A stretch of DNA of 64,000 nt, taken from an uncultured Roseobacter sp. Its GTDB lineage: Bacteria; Pseudomonadota; Alphaproteobacteria; Rhodobacterales; Rhodobacteraceae. The first letter of the stretch is position 1, and each line of letters starts with the position of its first letter. The notes below the pieces were generated by a model, which was given only the letters and a program-made list of their open reading frames with translations, did no database searches and was not told where the DNA came from. The DNA is taken from the NCBI RefSeq assembly GCF_947496515.1, contig NZ_CANMDB010000011.1, forward strand, positions 1 to 64,000, read 5' to 3'. Positions 7,856-16,095 of this stretch are shown piece by piece. The position numbers and the translations under genes are program-made.

Positions 7856-8914
7856 ATGATACGTCAAACCCTGAAATCACTGACCGTGGCCGCGATGCTT
7901 GCGGGCACCGCGATGGCTGCCGCGGCGCAGGAATATACCCTGCGCGCCGCGGCGAATTCCAACGAGAACGATGAGGATTACGACGGGCTCGTGGTCTTCA
8001 AGAACTATGTGGAGGCGGCCTCCAACGGGGCCATCGAGGTGGAGCTCTTCATCGGCACGCAGCTCTGCGGTAACGGGGCGGAGTGTCTGCAGGGGGTCGC
8101 CGATGGCTCCATCGACATCTATATTTCCACTTCCGGCGGTGCCTCGGGCATCTTTCCTTACGTGCAGGTGCTGGACCTGCCCTATCTGATGGCCGATGAC
8201 CGCATTGCGGAGCATGTGCTGTCGGGTGATTTCGTGCGCACCATGCGTCAGATGGCGCTGGAAGATTCGGGCGACGCGATCCGGCTGATGACCATCGGCA
8301 ACACCGGCGGCTGGCGCAACTTTGCCAACACCAAGCGCCGGATTGCGGAGCCTTCGGATATGGAAGGGCTCAAGATCCGCACCGTGGTGGCGGACCTGCC
8401 GCAGGAGCTGGTGCGCGCGCTTGGCGCCTCGCCCACGCCGATCCCTTGGGCGGAGCTGTTTACCTCGTTCCAGACCGGTGTTGTCGAAGGCTCCAAGAAC
8501 GGCATCACCGACATCATGGGCATGAAGTTCCCCGATGCGGGGCTGCAATATGTCACGCTGGACGGTCACGCCTACATGGGAGCGCTGTGGTGGATGAGCA
8601 ACGAGACGTTCCAGTCCATGCCGGAGGACATGCGCCGCGTGGTGGTCGATGGGTTCTACGCGCTGCAGCAGGCAACCTTTGCCTCGCCCAAGCGCAAATC
8701 CATCGAAGCCTATGAGCAGTTCGTGGCCGATGGCGGTGACCTCTATGTGCCGACGCCTGAGCAGAAGGCGGCCTTCAAGGATGGCGCGGCTCCGGTGTTT
8801 GACTGGTTCAAGGCCAATGTGGCGCGCGGTGAGGAGATCTTTGACGCGCTGACCACAGCCGTGGCCGAGGCTGAAGCAGAGGTGAACGCGGCGCGGGATG
8901 CGGATTTGAACTGA
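7856..8914 (+). CDS. TRAP transporter substrate-binding protein (DctP family)
   Basis: 352 residues with a Sec signal peptide (cleavage near AAA/QEY, residue 24-25). 'GLKIRT' with R175 sits where DctP proteins place the arginine that salt-bridges the substrate carboxylate, and 'FQTGVVEGSKNGITDI' is conserved nearby. C71 and C77 are six residues apart and may form a disulfide in the periplasm. The ribosome site is GGGAGGAAAG. This is the last gene of the operon, followed by a strong hairpin. Substrate unknown; an organic acid is likely. Confidence 0.94.
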   Translation: MIRQTLKSLTVAAMLAGTAMAAAAQEYTLRAAANSNENDEDYDGLVVFKNYVEAASNGAIEVELFIGTQLCGNGAECLQGVADGSIDIYISTSGGASGIFPYVQVLDLPYLMADDRIAEHVLSGDFVRTMRQMALEDSGDAIRLMTIGNTGGWRNFANTKRRIAEPSDMEGLKIRTVVADLPQELVRALGASPTPIPWAELFTSFQTGVVEGSKNGITDIMGMKFPDAGLQYVTLDGHAYMGALWWMSNETFQSMPEDMRRVVVDGFYALQQATFASPKRKSIEAYEQFVADGGDLYVPTPEQKAAFKDGAAPVFDWFKANVARGEEIFDALTTAVAEAEAEVNAARDADLN

Positions 8915-8940
8915 TCTTTGATCGGAGAAGTTGAGGGGCT

Positions 8941-8968
8941 GGGCCGGATGGTCCGGCCCCTTGCGTTT
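8941..8968 (+). terminator. Hairpin terminator after TRAP operon
   Basis: GGGCCGGA (8941-8948) pairs perfectly with TCCGGCCC (8952-8959) around a 3-base loop, 26 bases after the binding-protein stop, followed by TTGCGTTT. The U-tract is weak, typical for GC-rich alphaproteobacteria. Confidence 0.7.
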
Positions 8969-8983
8969 GGGATAAGGCATAGG

Positions 8984-9060
8984 GCAGCACCCGACCGCGG
9001 GTGGGGGTGAAGCCCCCGCCCGGGGGGGCGGTCGGGGGCTGCCCGGCCTATCAGCCGGGC
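8984..9060. repeat. Nested inverted repeats between convergent genes
   Basis: GCAGCACCCGACCGC (8984-8998) pairs with 9028-9042 with one mismatch. The interior holds a smaller GGGGGTGAAGCCCCC hairpin. A second hairpin GCCCGGC/GCCGGGC lies at 9041-9060. It sits between the 3' ends of the TRAP operon and the convergent beta-glucosidase gene, so a bidirectional terminator or a REP-like element is likely. Confidence 0.55.
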
Positions 9061-9104
9061 GAGAAAGTTGGGCAAGTCTGTGCGGAAAGCTCGATTTGTT
9101 CAGG

Positions 9105-10418
9105 CTAGCTTGCCAGCGCTTTCGCGAGTGCATGATACGACGCCTTCGGCGTTCGCTTCAGCGTCTCGAAATCCACGTGGATCAGGCCAAAACGCTTCTC
9201 GTACCCGAGCGCCCATTCGTAATTGTCCATAAGCGACCAGAAGGTATAGCCCGCGAGCGGCACGCCGTCGGCAATGGCTTGCCGGGCAGCGGCCAGATGC
9301 GCGTCGAGGTAGTCGATGCGGGCCTGATCCGGCACATCGAGTGTATCGGGGTTGGCCATGCCGTTTTCCGTCACATAAAGCGGCAGGCCGCGGGTATAGG
9401 TCTCATGCACCCACGTGAGGAAATGGTGCAGGCCGTCGGGGTAGATTTCCCACCCCATCTGGGTCTTGGGCAGGGGGCCGGGCACCTCTTCATGTGCGGG
9501 CCACGGGCCGTCTGTGGGTGCGATGCGTTTGCAGGTGTAGTAGTTCAGCCCGACCCAGTCGAGCGGCTGGCCGATGAGGGCGAAGTCATCCTCCCACCCC
9601 TTGGGCATATGGGGGCCGAGGCCTTCCATCACGTCCTCCGGATAGGCCCCTTTGAAGAGCCCGCCCATGAAGAACCGGTTGTAATAGCCATCGTAGAGCC
9701 GCGCTGCGGCGGCGGCCTCTGGCGTGTCATCAACCGGATGGGCGTATTCGAAGTTGCAGACCGCACCGATGTTCTTGACACCGAGCGCGCGCATCGCCTG
9801 GACGGACCGCCCGTGGGCCGTCAGCACGTGGTGCATGGCATGCGCCGTTGCCCGGATGTCGCGCAGGCCCGGCGCCTGATGGCCCATGAAATGTGACAGC
9901 CAGCCCACGCACCAGGGCTCATTGACCGGTGCGGCGCTGAACACCCGGTCACCGATCCGTTCCATGACCACGGTGGTGAAATCGGCAAACCAGTGGGCGA
10001 TGTCGGGGTTGCGCCAGCCGCCCAGATCGGCGAGCGGCACCGGCAGCTCCCAGTGATACAGCGTGACCATGGGGTTCAGCCCGCGTGCCAGCAACCCGTC
10101 CACCAGCCGGTCATAGAAATCGAGCCCGTCGGCGTTCGGCGTGCCGCGACCCTCCGGCAGCACGCGCGCCCAACTGGTCGAGAACCGGTAGGCATCGAGC
10201 CCCATGGCCTGCATCAGGTCGAGATCTTCTTCCCAGCGGTGATAGTGATCGCAGGCCACGGCACCATCCTCTGCCCGCACGACATTGCCGGGCGTGGCAG
10301 CGAAGGTATCCCAGTGGGTTGTGCCCGCGCCGCCAAAGCTGTGACCTTCGATCTGGTAGCTGGAGGTTGCCGCAGCGAATTGGAAACCGTTCGGGAAATC
10401 TGATCTTTTGAAGTGCAT
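9105..10418 (-). CDS. Beta-glucosidase, glycoside hydrolase family 1
   Basis: A 437-residue cytoplasmic GH1 enzyme that hydrolyses beta-linked glucosides or related glycosides. The acid/base glutamate is E167 in 'VNEPW', the nucleophile E351 in 'YVTENGMA', and the N-terminal sugar-binding block is 'FAAATSSYQIEG'. The start at 10418 gives the canonical N-terminus after an AAGAGGA ribosome site; upstream in-frame codons to 10535 add an unrelated tail. It is divergent from the alpha-glucoside transport operon, 449 bases away, and probably shares its sugar-responsive control region. No signal peptide. Confidence 0.94.
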   Translation of the reverse strand: MHFKRSDFPNGFQFAAATSSYQIEGHSFGGAGTTHWDTFAATPGNVVRAEDGAVACDHYHRWEEDLDLMQAMGLDAYRFSTSWARVLPEGRGTPNADGLDFYDRLVDGLLARGLNPMVTLYHWELPVPLADLGGWRNPDIAHWFADFTTVVMERIGDRVFSAAPVNEPWCVGWLSHFMGHQAPGLRDIRATAHAMHHVLTAHGRSVQAMRALGVKNIGAVCNFEYAHPVDDTPEAAAAARLYDGYYNRFFMGGLFKGAYPEDVMEGLGPHMPKGWEDDFALIGQPLDWVGLNYYTCKRIAPTDGPWPAHEEVPGPLPKTQMGWEIYPDGLHHFLTWVHETYTRGLPLYVTENGMANPDTLDVPDQARIDYLDAHLAAARQAIADGVPLAGYTFWSLMDNYEWALGYEKRFGLIHVDFETLKRTPKASYHALAKALAS

Positions 10419-10867
10419 CTTGGTCCTCTTGGGAGACGGGCCGATCAGCGACCCTTTTGTGTCTTGAAGCGCCGCCGTAAGGGGCGTGGGCATTGGCGCG
10501 GTGGCTGAAACGAATTCCGTCTGTCGTTGCGACACGGATCTTGCCGTTGGTGGGTGGGTCGGCTCCTTGGGAACGGCGTGGGTGAAAGGCCGTCATATGC
10601 GTTTTGGGTATGTAACGACACATTCAGCCTGGGTCAGAGATGTAGCCCGAAGCCTACGGTGCCACCAAGGGGGCGTCAAAGGCCCATCGGAGTGCCAGTG
10701 AATGCTGCGCTGCAGCCTTTTGAAAGGTCATCGCATTTGCCAACCCTGAGTTGACAGGCAAGCACGTGTCAGCCACCTTCGGACCACCTCAAGCGCCGGA
10801 CACGATTCTGATGCCTGAGCCAACAATTGCGAAAATGCCGACAAAGGCATGACCAAGGGAGGAACTC
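10419..10867. other. Divergent control region, bglucosidase / aglE (no gene seen)
   Basis: This 449-base stretch holds no convincing coding frame. It must carry promoters for both directions. TTGACA at 10751-10756 could be a -35 box; TGACA (10752-10756) and TGTCA (10767-10771) form an inverted repeat with 10 bases between. No classic LacI-type CGCT/AGCG palindrome was found. The usual LacI-family regulator gene (aglR) of such loci is absent here. A GGGAGGA ribosome site precedes aglE. Confidence 0.5.
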
Positions 10868-12223
10868 ATGAAGGCACGTTTTTACGCGGGTGCTGCGGTG
10901 ATTGGCCTGTGCGCCGGTATGGCTCAGGCCGATGGGCACCAGCCTTTCGCCGTGGGCGAAGGGCCGTTGAACTGGGACAGCTACAACGAATTTGCGGAAA
11001 AGTACGATCTGAGCGGCCAGACGGTGGAAATCACCGGGCCCTGGACCGGCGACGAAAAGGCGAAAGTGGATATCGCCTTCTCCTATTTTACCAGTGCGAC
11101 CGGGGCGACCGTGAACTATTCCGGCTCTGACAGCTTCGAGCAGGACATCGTGATCTCCGCCCGCTCCGGCTCTGCGCCGAATATCGCCGTTTTCCCACAG
11201 CCCGGGCTTGCGGCGGATATGGCCAGCCAAGGGCTGCTGACGCCACTGGCCGAGGGGACGGCTGATTGGGTGCGCGAGAACTACGCGGCCGGTCAGTCCT
11301 GGGTCGATCTGGGCACCTACGCTGATCAGAACGGCGAAGACCAGATGTTCGGCATCTTTTACCGCGTCGATGTGAAGTCGCTGGTCTGGTATTCGCCCAT
11401 CGCCTTTGACGAGTTGGGCTATGACATCCCCGAGACCATGGAAGAGCTCAAGGAACTGACCGACCTGATGGTCGAGGATGGCGAGACACCCTGGTGCATC
11501 GGTCTGGGATCCGGGGCGGCGACGGGCTGGCCCGCAACGGACTGGGTCGAAGAGATGATGCTGCGGACCCAGCCGCCCGAGGCGTATGATGCGTGGGTCG
11601 CCAATGAGATGAAGTTCGATGATCCCGCGGTTGTCGCGGCCATCGAGGAATTCGGGGCTTTCGCGCGGAATGACGACTATGTGGACGGCGGTGCCTCGGC
11701 TGTGGCCAACACCGATTTCCGCGACAGTCCCGCGGGTCTCTTTGCGATCCCGCCTGCGTGCTACATGCACCGTCAGGCGTCCTTCATCCCGGCCTTTTTC
11801 CCGGAAGATGTGGTGGTCGGCGAGGATGTGGATTTCTTCTACTTCCCGGCCTACGAGAGCAAGGATCTGGGCAAACCAGTGCTGGGCGCGGGCACCGTTC
11901 TGGCGATCACCGATCCGTCTGATGCGGCATCGGCGTTCATCGAGTGGATGAAAACGCCCATCGCGCATGAGCTGTGGATGGCCCAGGGCGGGTTCCTTAC
12001 GGCGCATGCCGGGGTGAACACGGAGGCCTATCTCGATGACAATCTCAAGGCGCAGGGTGACATCCTGTTGAATGCCACGACCTTCCGCTTTGACGCATCG
12101 GACCTGATGCCGGGTGAGATCGGTGCCGGCGCCTTCTGGACCGGGATGGTGGAGTACGCCACCGGTGCCGACGCCGAAGAGGTTGCCAAGGGCATTCAGG
12201 ATCGCTGGGACACGATCCAGTAA
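10868..12223 (+). CDS. aglE: Alpha-glucoside ABC transporter, substrate-binding protein (AglE-like)
   Basis: 451 residues with a signal peptide ending AQA/DG at residue 21-22. The mature protein resembles family 1 sugar-binding proteins, with 'SGSAPNIAVFPQPGL' and 'FYRVDVKSLVWYSP'. Gene order (binding protein, two permeases, GH13, ATPase) matches aglEFGAK of Sinorhizobium meliloti, which imports sucrose, maltose, trehalose and related alpha-glucosides. It is expressed at high level, judging by the strong ribosome site and the stabilising hairpin that follows the gene. The symbol is given by synteny and resemblance, not by alignment. Confidence 0.85.
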   Translation: MKARFYAGAAVIGLCAGMAQADGHQPFAVGEGPLNWDSYNEFAEKYDLSGQTVEITGPWTGDEKAKVDIAFSYFTSATGATVNYSGSDSFEQDIVISARSGSAPNIAVFPQPGLAADMASQGLLTPLAEGTADWVRENYAAGQSWVDLGTYADQNGEDQMFGIFYRVDVKSLVWYSPIAFDELGYDIPETMEELKELTDLMVEDGETPWCIGLGSGAATGWPATDWVEEMMLRTQPPEAYDAWVANEMKFDDPAVVAAIEEFGAFARNDDYVDGGASAVANTDFRDSPAGLFAIPPACYMHRQASFIPAFFPEDVVVGEDVDFFYFPAYESKDLGKPVLGAGTVLAITDPSDAASAFIEWMKTPIAHELWMAQGGFLTAHAGVNTEAYLDDNLKAQGDILLNATTFRFDASDLMPGEIGAGAFWTGMVEYATGADAEEVAKGIQDRWDTIQ

Positions 12224-12241
12224 GCACCTAACCGATCATAT

Positions 12242-12267
12242 CCCCCGGCGGCACACATCGCCGGGGG
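12242..12267 (+). terminator. Intercistronic hairpin after aglE (attenuator or mRNA stabiliser)
   Basis: CCCCCGGCG (12242-12250) pairs perfectly with CGCCGGGGG (12259-12267) around an 8-base loop. There is no T-run, so readthrough to aglF is expected. Such hairpins after binding-protein genes raise the ratio of binding protein to permease. Confidence 0.6.
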
Positions 12268-12300
12268 CACCGGCCACCACGCATCTTGGGAGGGAGTGTC

Positions 12301-13281
12301 ATGTCGCCGCTGTTGCAAGGGGTTATCACGGTCATCGTCGGTGTCGGCGGATGTGTGGGATACTTCTTCTTATCCAACCTGATCCTCGACAAGGTCATTT
12401 TTCCACCGAAGGCCGATAACCCGGGGCGCAACATCAATCGCGCCAATCTGGTGCGGCCGTGGCTTTTCCTGTTTCCGGCGATGGCTGCTCTGGGGCTCTA
12501 TCTTGTCTACCCGGTGGTGGGATCGTTCTGGCGGTCGCTTTTCAACCGCTCCGGCGATGAGTTCATCGGCTTCGGCAACTATACCACGATGTTCGCTGAT
12601 CCCGGCTTTCAGACCGCCTTTGGCAACAACCTGCTCTGGGTGCTCTTTGTCCCTGCCGCTTCGACCTTCTTTGGCCTGCTGGTCGCACAGCTGACGGACC
12701 GGCTGAGCTGGGGGAACATTGCGAAATCGCTGATTTTCATGCCGATGGCGATCAGCTTTGTGGGCGCCTCGCTGATCTGGAAGTTCGTCTATGCGAATAA
12801 CGCCGACATCGGGCTGATCAACGCCATCCGGGATTTCTTTGGCGCGGAAGAGCCGCTCGATGTGCTGCAGGTGCGGTTCTGGAACAACTTTTTCCTGATG
12901 TTCATCCTCGTGTGGATCCAGACCGGCTTTGCCATGGTGATCCTCTCTGCCGCCCTGCGCGGCATCCCCGAAGAGACCATCGAGGCGGCGATCATCGACG
13001 GGGCGAACCCGTTCCAGGTCTTTTTTAAGATCAAGGTGCCGCAGATCATGGGGACCATCGTCGTGGTCTGGACGACGATCACCATCCTGGTGCTTAAGGT
13101 CTTTGACATCGTCTACACCATGACGGGCGGCAACTTCGGCACCGATATCCTGCCAAGTTACATGATGAGTTACATGTTCCGCGACGACGGTCGCGCGACG
13201 GCGGTGGCCTTTGTCATCATGATCGTGGTGCTGCCGGTGATGATCTGGAACATACGCCAAGCACGCGCGGAGATGAAATAA
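12301..13281 (+). CDS. aglF: Alpha-glucoside ABC transporter permease (AglF-like)
   Basis: A 326-residue inner-membrane protein with about seven to eight hydrophobic segments. The EAA loop that docks the ATPase is 'EAAIIDGANPFQVFFKIKVP' near 237-256. The start at 12301 follows GGGAGGGAG; an in-frame TTG at 12286 lies upstream of that site and is less likely. It overlaps aglG by one base pair of start and stop (TAATG). It is the first of the two permeases forming the import channel. Confidence 0.88.
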   Translation: MSPLLQGVITVIVGVGGCVGYFFLSNLILDKVIFPPKADNPGRNINRANLVRPWLFLFPAMAALGLYLVYPVVGSFWRSLFNRSGDEFIGFGNYTTMFADPGFQTAFGNNLLWVLFVPAASTFFGLLVAQLTDRLSWGNIAKSLIFMPMAISFVGASLIWKFVYANNADIGLINAIRDFFGAEEPLDVLQVRFWNNFFLMFILVWIQTGFAMVILSAALRGIPEETIEAAIIDGANPFQVFFKIKVPQIMGTIVVVWTTITILVLKVFDIVYTMTGGNFGTDILPSYMMSYMFRDDGRATAVAFVIMIVVLPVMIWNIRQARAEMK

Positions 13282-14405
13282 TGGACAATATTGCAGGGAC
13301 AAAATCCTCTCTCAGCTGGGCGGTGAATCTGTCGGTGATCTTCCTCGTGGTGCTCTGGCTGGTTCCGACGCTGGGGCTGCTGGTCTCGTCTTTCCGGGAT
13401 CGTGACCAGATCTCCGCCTCGGGCTGGTGGCTGTCGCCTTTCGCGGTTGAGCAGAACTTTCAGGCCAGCCTGCCTGCGGGTGAGGCGCGACGCGATGGCG
13501 ATTTCTTCGTGATCGAGGGCAACCTCTTTTCGGGCGGGGAGGGGGAGATCCTGCGCTTTGGCGGCACCCGCTCCAATCCTACGGCCTTCGCACCGGGGGA
13601 GACGGGCGATCTGCGCCGCGACCGGTCGCTGACGGTTGAGGCCAACGGCGATTTCATCTACCGCACGCCGAGCGAGATCAGCCGCGATCCGAACGTTTAT
13701 TACGCCACTGCGACGCCGCCCGATTTCTCGCTGGATAACTACCAGACGATCCTGTTTTCCAACAACATGGACGTGGCTTTCATCAACACGCTGACGGTCA
13801 CGATCCCGGCGACGATCATTCCCATATTGATCGCGGCCTTTGCGGCCTATGCCTTGGCATGGATGGATTTTGCGGGCCGCGGGTTCCTGATCGCGATGGT
13901 GGTCGGGTTGCTTGTGGTGCCCTTGCAACTGGCGCTGGTGCCGCTCTTGCAGCTGCATAACAAGGTGGGGATCGGGCAGAGCTTTCTGGGGATCTGGATG
14001 GCGCATACCGGGTTCGGGCTGCCGCTGGCGATATATCTCTTGCGCAACTATATGGTCGGGTTGCCGCGTGACATCATCGAAAGCGCCAAGGTCGATGGCG
14101 CCACGGATTTTCAGGTCTTTACCAAGATCGTGTTGCCGCTCAGTTTTCCGGCTCTGGCCAGCTTTGCCATCTTTCAGTTCCTGTGGACGTGGAACGATCT
14201 GCTGGTGGCGAAGGTGTTCCTGCCGTCCAATTCCGAGTCCTGGGTGATGACCGTCAAGATTGCCGATGACCTTCTGGGCTCGCGCGGGGGCGACTGGGGC
14301 ATTCTGGCCTCGGCGGCGTTCATCTCGATTGCGGTGCCGCTGATCGTGTTCTTTACCATGCAGCGGTATCTTGTGCGTGGTCTTCTGGCCGGGTCGGTCA
14401 AGTAA
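13281..14405 (+). CDS. aglG: Alpha-glucoside ABC transporter permease (AglG-like)
   Basis: 374 residues. One N-terminal membrane segment (about 13-35) is followed by an unusually long extracytoplasmic region of about 120 residues (roughly 45-155) before the remaining five segments; the same enlarged loop is known for AglG proteins. The EAA loop is 'ESAKVDGATDFQVFTKIVLP'. It pairs with aglF. The loop may contact the binding protein. Confidence 0.88.
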   Translation: MDNIAGTKSSLSWAVNLSVIFLVVLWLVPTLGLLVSSFRDRDQISASGWWLSPFAVEQNFQASLPAGEARRDGDFFVIEGNLFSGGEGEILRFGGTRSNPTAFAPGETGDLRRDRSLTVEANGDFIYRTPSEISRDPNVYYATATPPDFSLDNYQTILFSNNMDVAFINTLTVTIPATIIPILIAAFAAYALAWMDFAGRGFLIAMVVGLLVVPLQLALVPLLQLHNKVGIGQSFLGIWMAHTGFGLPLAIYLLRNYMVGLPRDIIESAKVDGATDFQVFTKIVLPLSFPALASFAIFQFLWTWNDLLVAKVFLPSNSESWVMTVKIADDLLGSRGGDWGILASAAFISIAVPLIVFFTMQRYLVRGLLAGSVK

Positions 14406-14427
14406 GCTTTTCAGGAATGAGATTGTC

Positions 14428-16080
14428 ATGAACCAAATGGCACAGACCAAGGTCACGACCGACACGGACTGGTGGCGGGGCGGGGTCATCTATCAGATCT
14501 ATCCGCGCAGTTTTCAGGACAGCAACGGCGACGGGATCGGCGATCTGTCAGGGATCATCCACCGGCTTCCCTATGTGGCGAGCCTTGGGGTGGACAGTAT
14601 CTGGATCTCGCCCTTCTTCCGCTCGCCCATGCTGGATTTCGGCTACGATGTGTCGGATTACCGCGATGTGGATCCGATGTTCGGCACCTTGGGGGACTTT
14701 GAGGCGCTGATCGAACGGGCGCATGATCTGGGCCTCAAGGTGATGATCGACCTGGTGCTGAGCCATACCAGCACCGAGCATCGCTGGTTCAAGGAAAGCC
14801 GGTCCTCCCGCTACAATCCCAAGCATGACTGGTACGTATGGGCCGATGCCAAGCCTGACGGCTCGCCCCCCAACAACTGGCTGTCGATCTTCGGCGGCTC
14901 GGCCTGGCAGTGGGACGGGGAGCGGATGCAGTATTACCTGCACAACTTCCTGACCTCACAGCCGGATCTGAACTTTCACAACGAAGAGGTCCAGCACGAG
15001 CTTCTGGACATCACGCGCTATTGGCTGGACCGCGGGGTGGATGGCTTTCGCCTGGACACCGTGAATTTCTATTTCCATGACAAGGAATTGCGCGACAATC
15101 CCCCGCTGGCAGAAGCGGACCGCAACGACAATACCGCGCCGAAGGTGAACCCCTACAACTTTCAGGATCACCTCTACGACAAGACCCGGCCCGAGAATAT
15201 CGCCTTTCTGAAACGCTTCCGGGCACTGCTGGACGAATACCCCGGGACGGCGGCGGTGGGAGAAGTGGGCGAAAGCCAGCGCGGCATGGAGGTGCAGGCG
15301 GACTACACCCGCGGCGATGACATGCTGCATATGTGCTATGATTTCGCGTTTCTGGCAAATGCCTTTCCCACCGGGCACCACGTGGCCGGCATCCTTGAGA
15401 AGTTTAACGAGATCGTCTCCGAAGGCTGGGCCTGCTGGGCGTATTCCAACCATGACGTGGTGCGCCACGCCACACGCTGGAACCTGAACGAGGACCAGCA
15501 GAAGCTTTTCGCCGGTCTGTTGATGAGCCTCAAGGGTTCTGTCTGTTTGTATCAGGGGGAAGAACTGGGGTTGACCGAGGCCTATGTGCCCTATGAGGAT
15601 CTGCAGGATCCCTACGGCAAACAGTTCTGGCCCAAGTTCAAGGGCCGCGACGGTGCCCGCACGCCGTTTCCCTGGAACGACGAGACACAGCACGGCGGCT
15701 TTTCGGACGCCAAGCCCTGGCTGCCTATCGCTGTGGAGCATCTCCAGCGTGCGGTACGTTTTCAGGAAGACGCCCCAGGCTCGATGCTAAATTTCTACCG
15801 CGACATGCTGAGCTTTCGCAAAGCGCATCCCGTTTTGCTTAAGGGCGATATCGAGGTTTTGGCAGCTGACGACATGCAGATCAGCTTTCTAAGGCGGCAT
15901 CAGGACCGCGAGATGTTCTGCATGTTCAACCTGTCGGACACGCCGATGGTGGTGCGCCTGCCGGAGGGGGACTGGCACATTGATCGCGGCGCGCCCTTTC
16001 AATTCAAAGAGACCGCAGCGGGCATTGATTTGCCGCCCTACCAGGCGCTTTTCGCATTGCCGACAGACCGGAAGACCTGA
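14428..16080 (+). CDS. aglA: Alpha-glucosidase, glycoside hydrolase family 13
   Basis: A 550-residue cytoplasmic GH13 enzyme. Conserved regions are seen in order: 'DLVLSHTSTEH' near 108-118, 'GFRLD' with nucleophile D210, 'AVGEV' with acid/base E279, and 'SNHDVVR' with D343. 'YQIYPRSFQDSNGDGIGDL' near 22-40 is the oligo-1,6-glucosidase/alpha-glucosidase N-terminus. It would split imported alpha-glucosides to glucose. The start at 14428 was preferred to an earlier frame inside aglG. It follows aglG after 22 bases and precedes the ATPase by 15. Confidence 0.93.
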   Translation: MNQMAQTKVTTDTDWWRGGVIYQIYPRSFQDSNGDGIGDLSGIIHRLPYVASLGVDSIWISPFFRSPMLDFGYDVSDYRDVDPMFGTLGDFEALIERAHDLGLKVMIDLVLSHTSTEHRWFKESRSSRYNPKHDWYVWADAKPDGSPPNNWLSIFGGSAWQWDGERMQYYLHNFLTSQPDLNFHNEEVQHELLDITRYWLDRGVDGFRLDTVNFYFHDKELRDNPPLAEADRNDNTAPKVNPYNFQDHLYDKTRPENIAFLKRFRALLDEYPGTAAVGEVGESQRGMEVQADYTRGDDMLHMCYDFAFLANAFPTGHHVAGILEKFNEIVSEGWACWAYSNHDVVRHATRWNLNEDQQKLFAGLLMSLKGSVCLYQGEELGLTEAYVPYEDLQDPYGKQFWPKFKGRDGARTPFPWNDETQHGGFSDAKPWLPIAVEHLQRAVRFQEDAPGSMLNFYRDMLSFRKAHPVLLKGDIEVLAADDMQISFLRRHQDREMFCMFNLSDTPMVVRLPEGDWHIDRGAPFQFKETAAGIDLPPYQALFALPTDRKT

Positions 16081-16095
16081 GGGAGGAGAGAAGAG

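Noticed and set aside
5957-7867. A 636-codon minus-strand frame across the TRAP permease genes
   Set aside because: The product is low-complexity His/Arg/Gln sequence, the usual antisense image of membrane-protein genes.
10486-10754. Small plus-strand frames in the beta-glucosidase/aglE gap
   Set aside because: They lack ribosome sites and family resemblance and overlap the expected promoter region.
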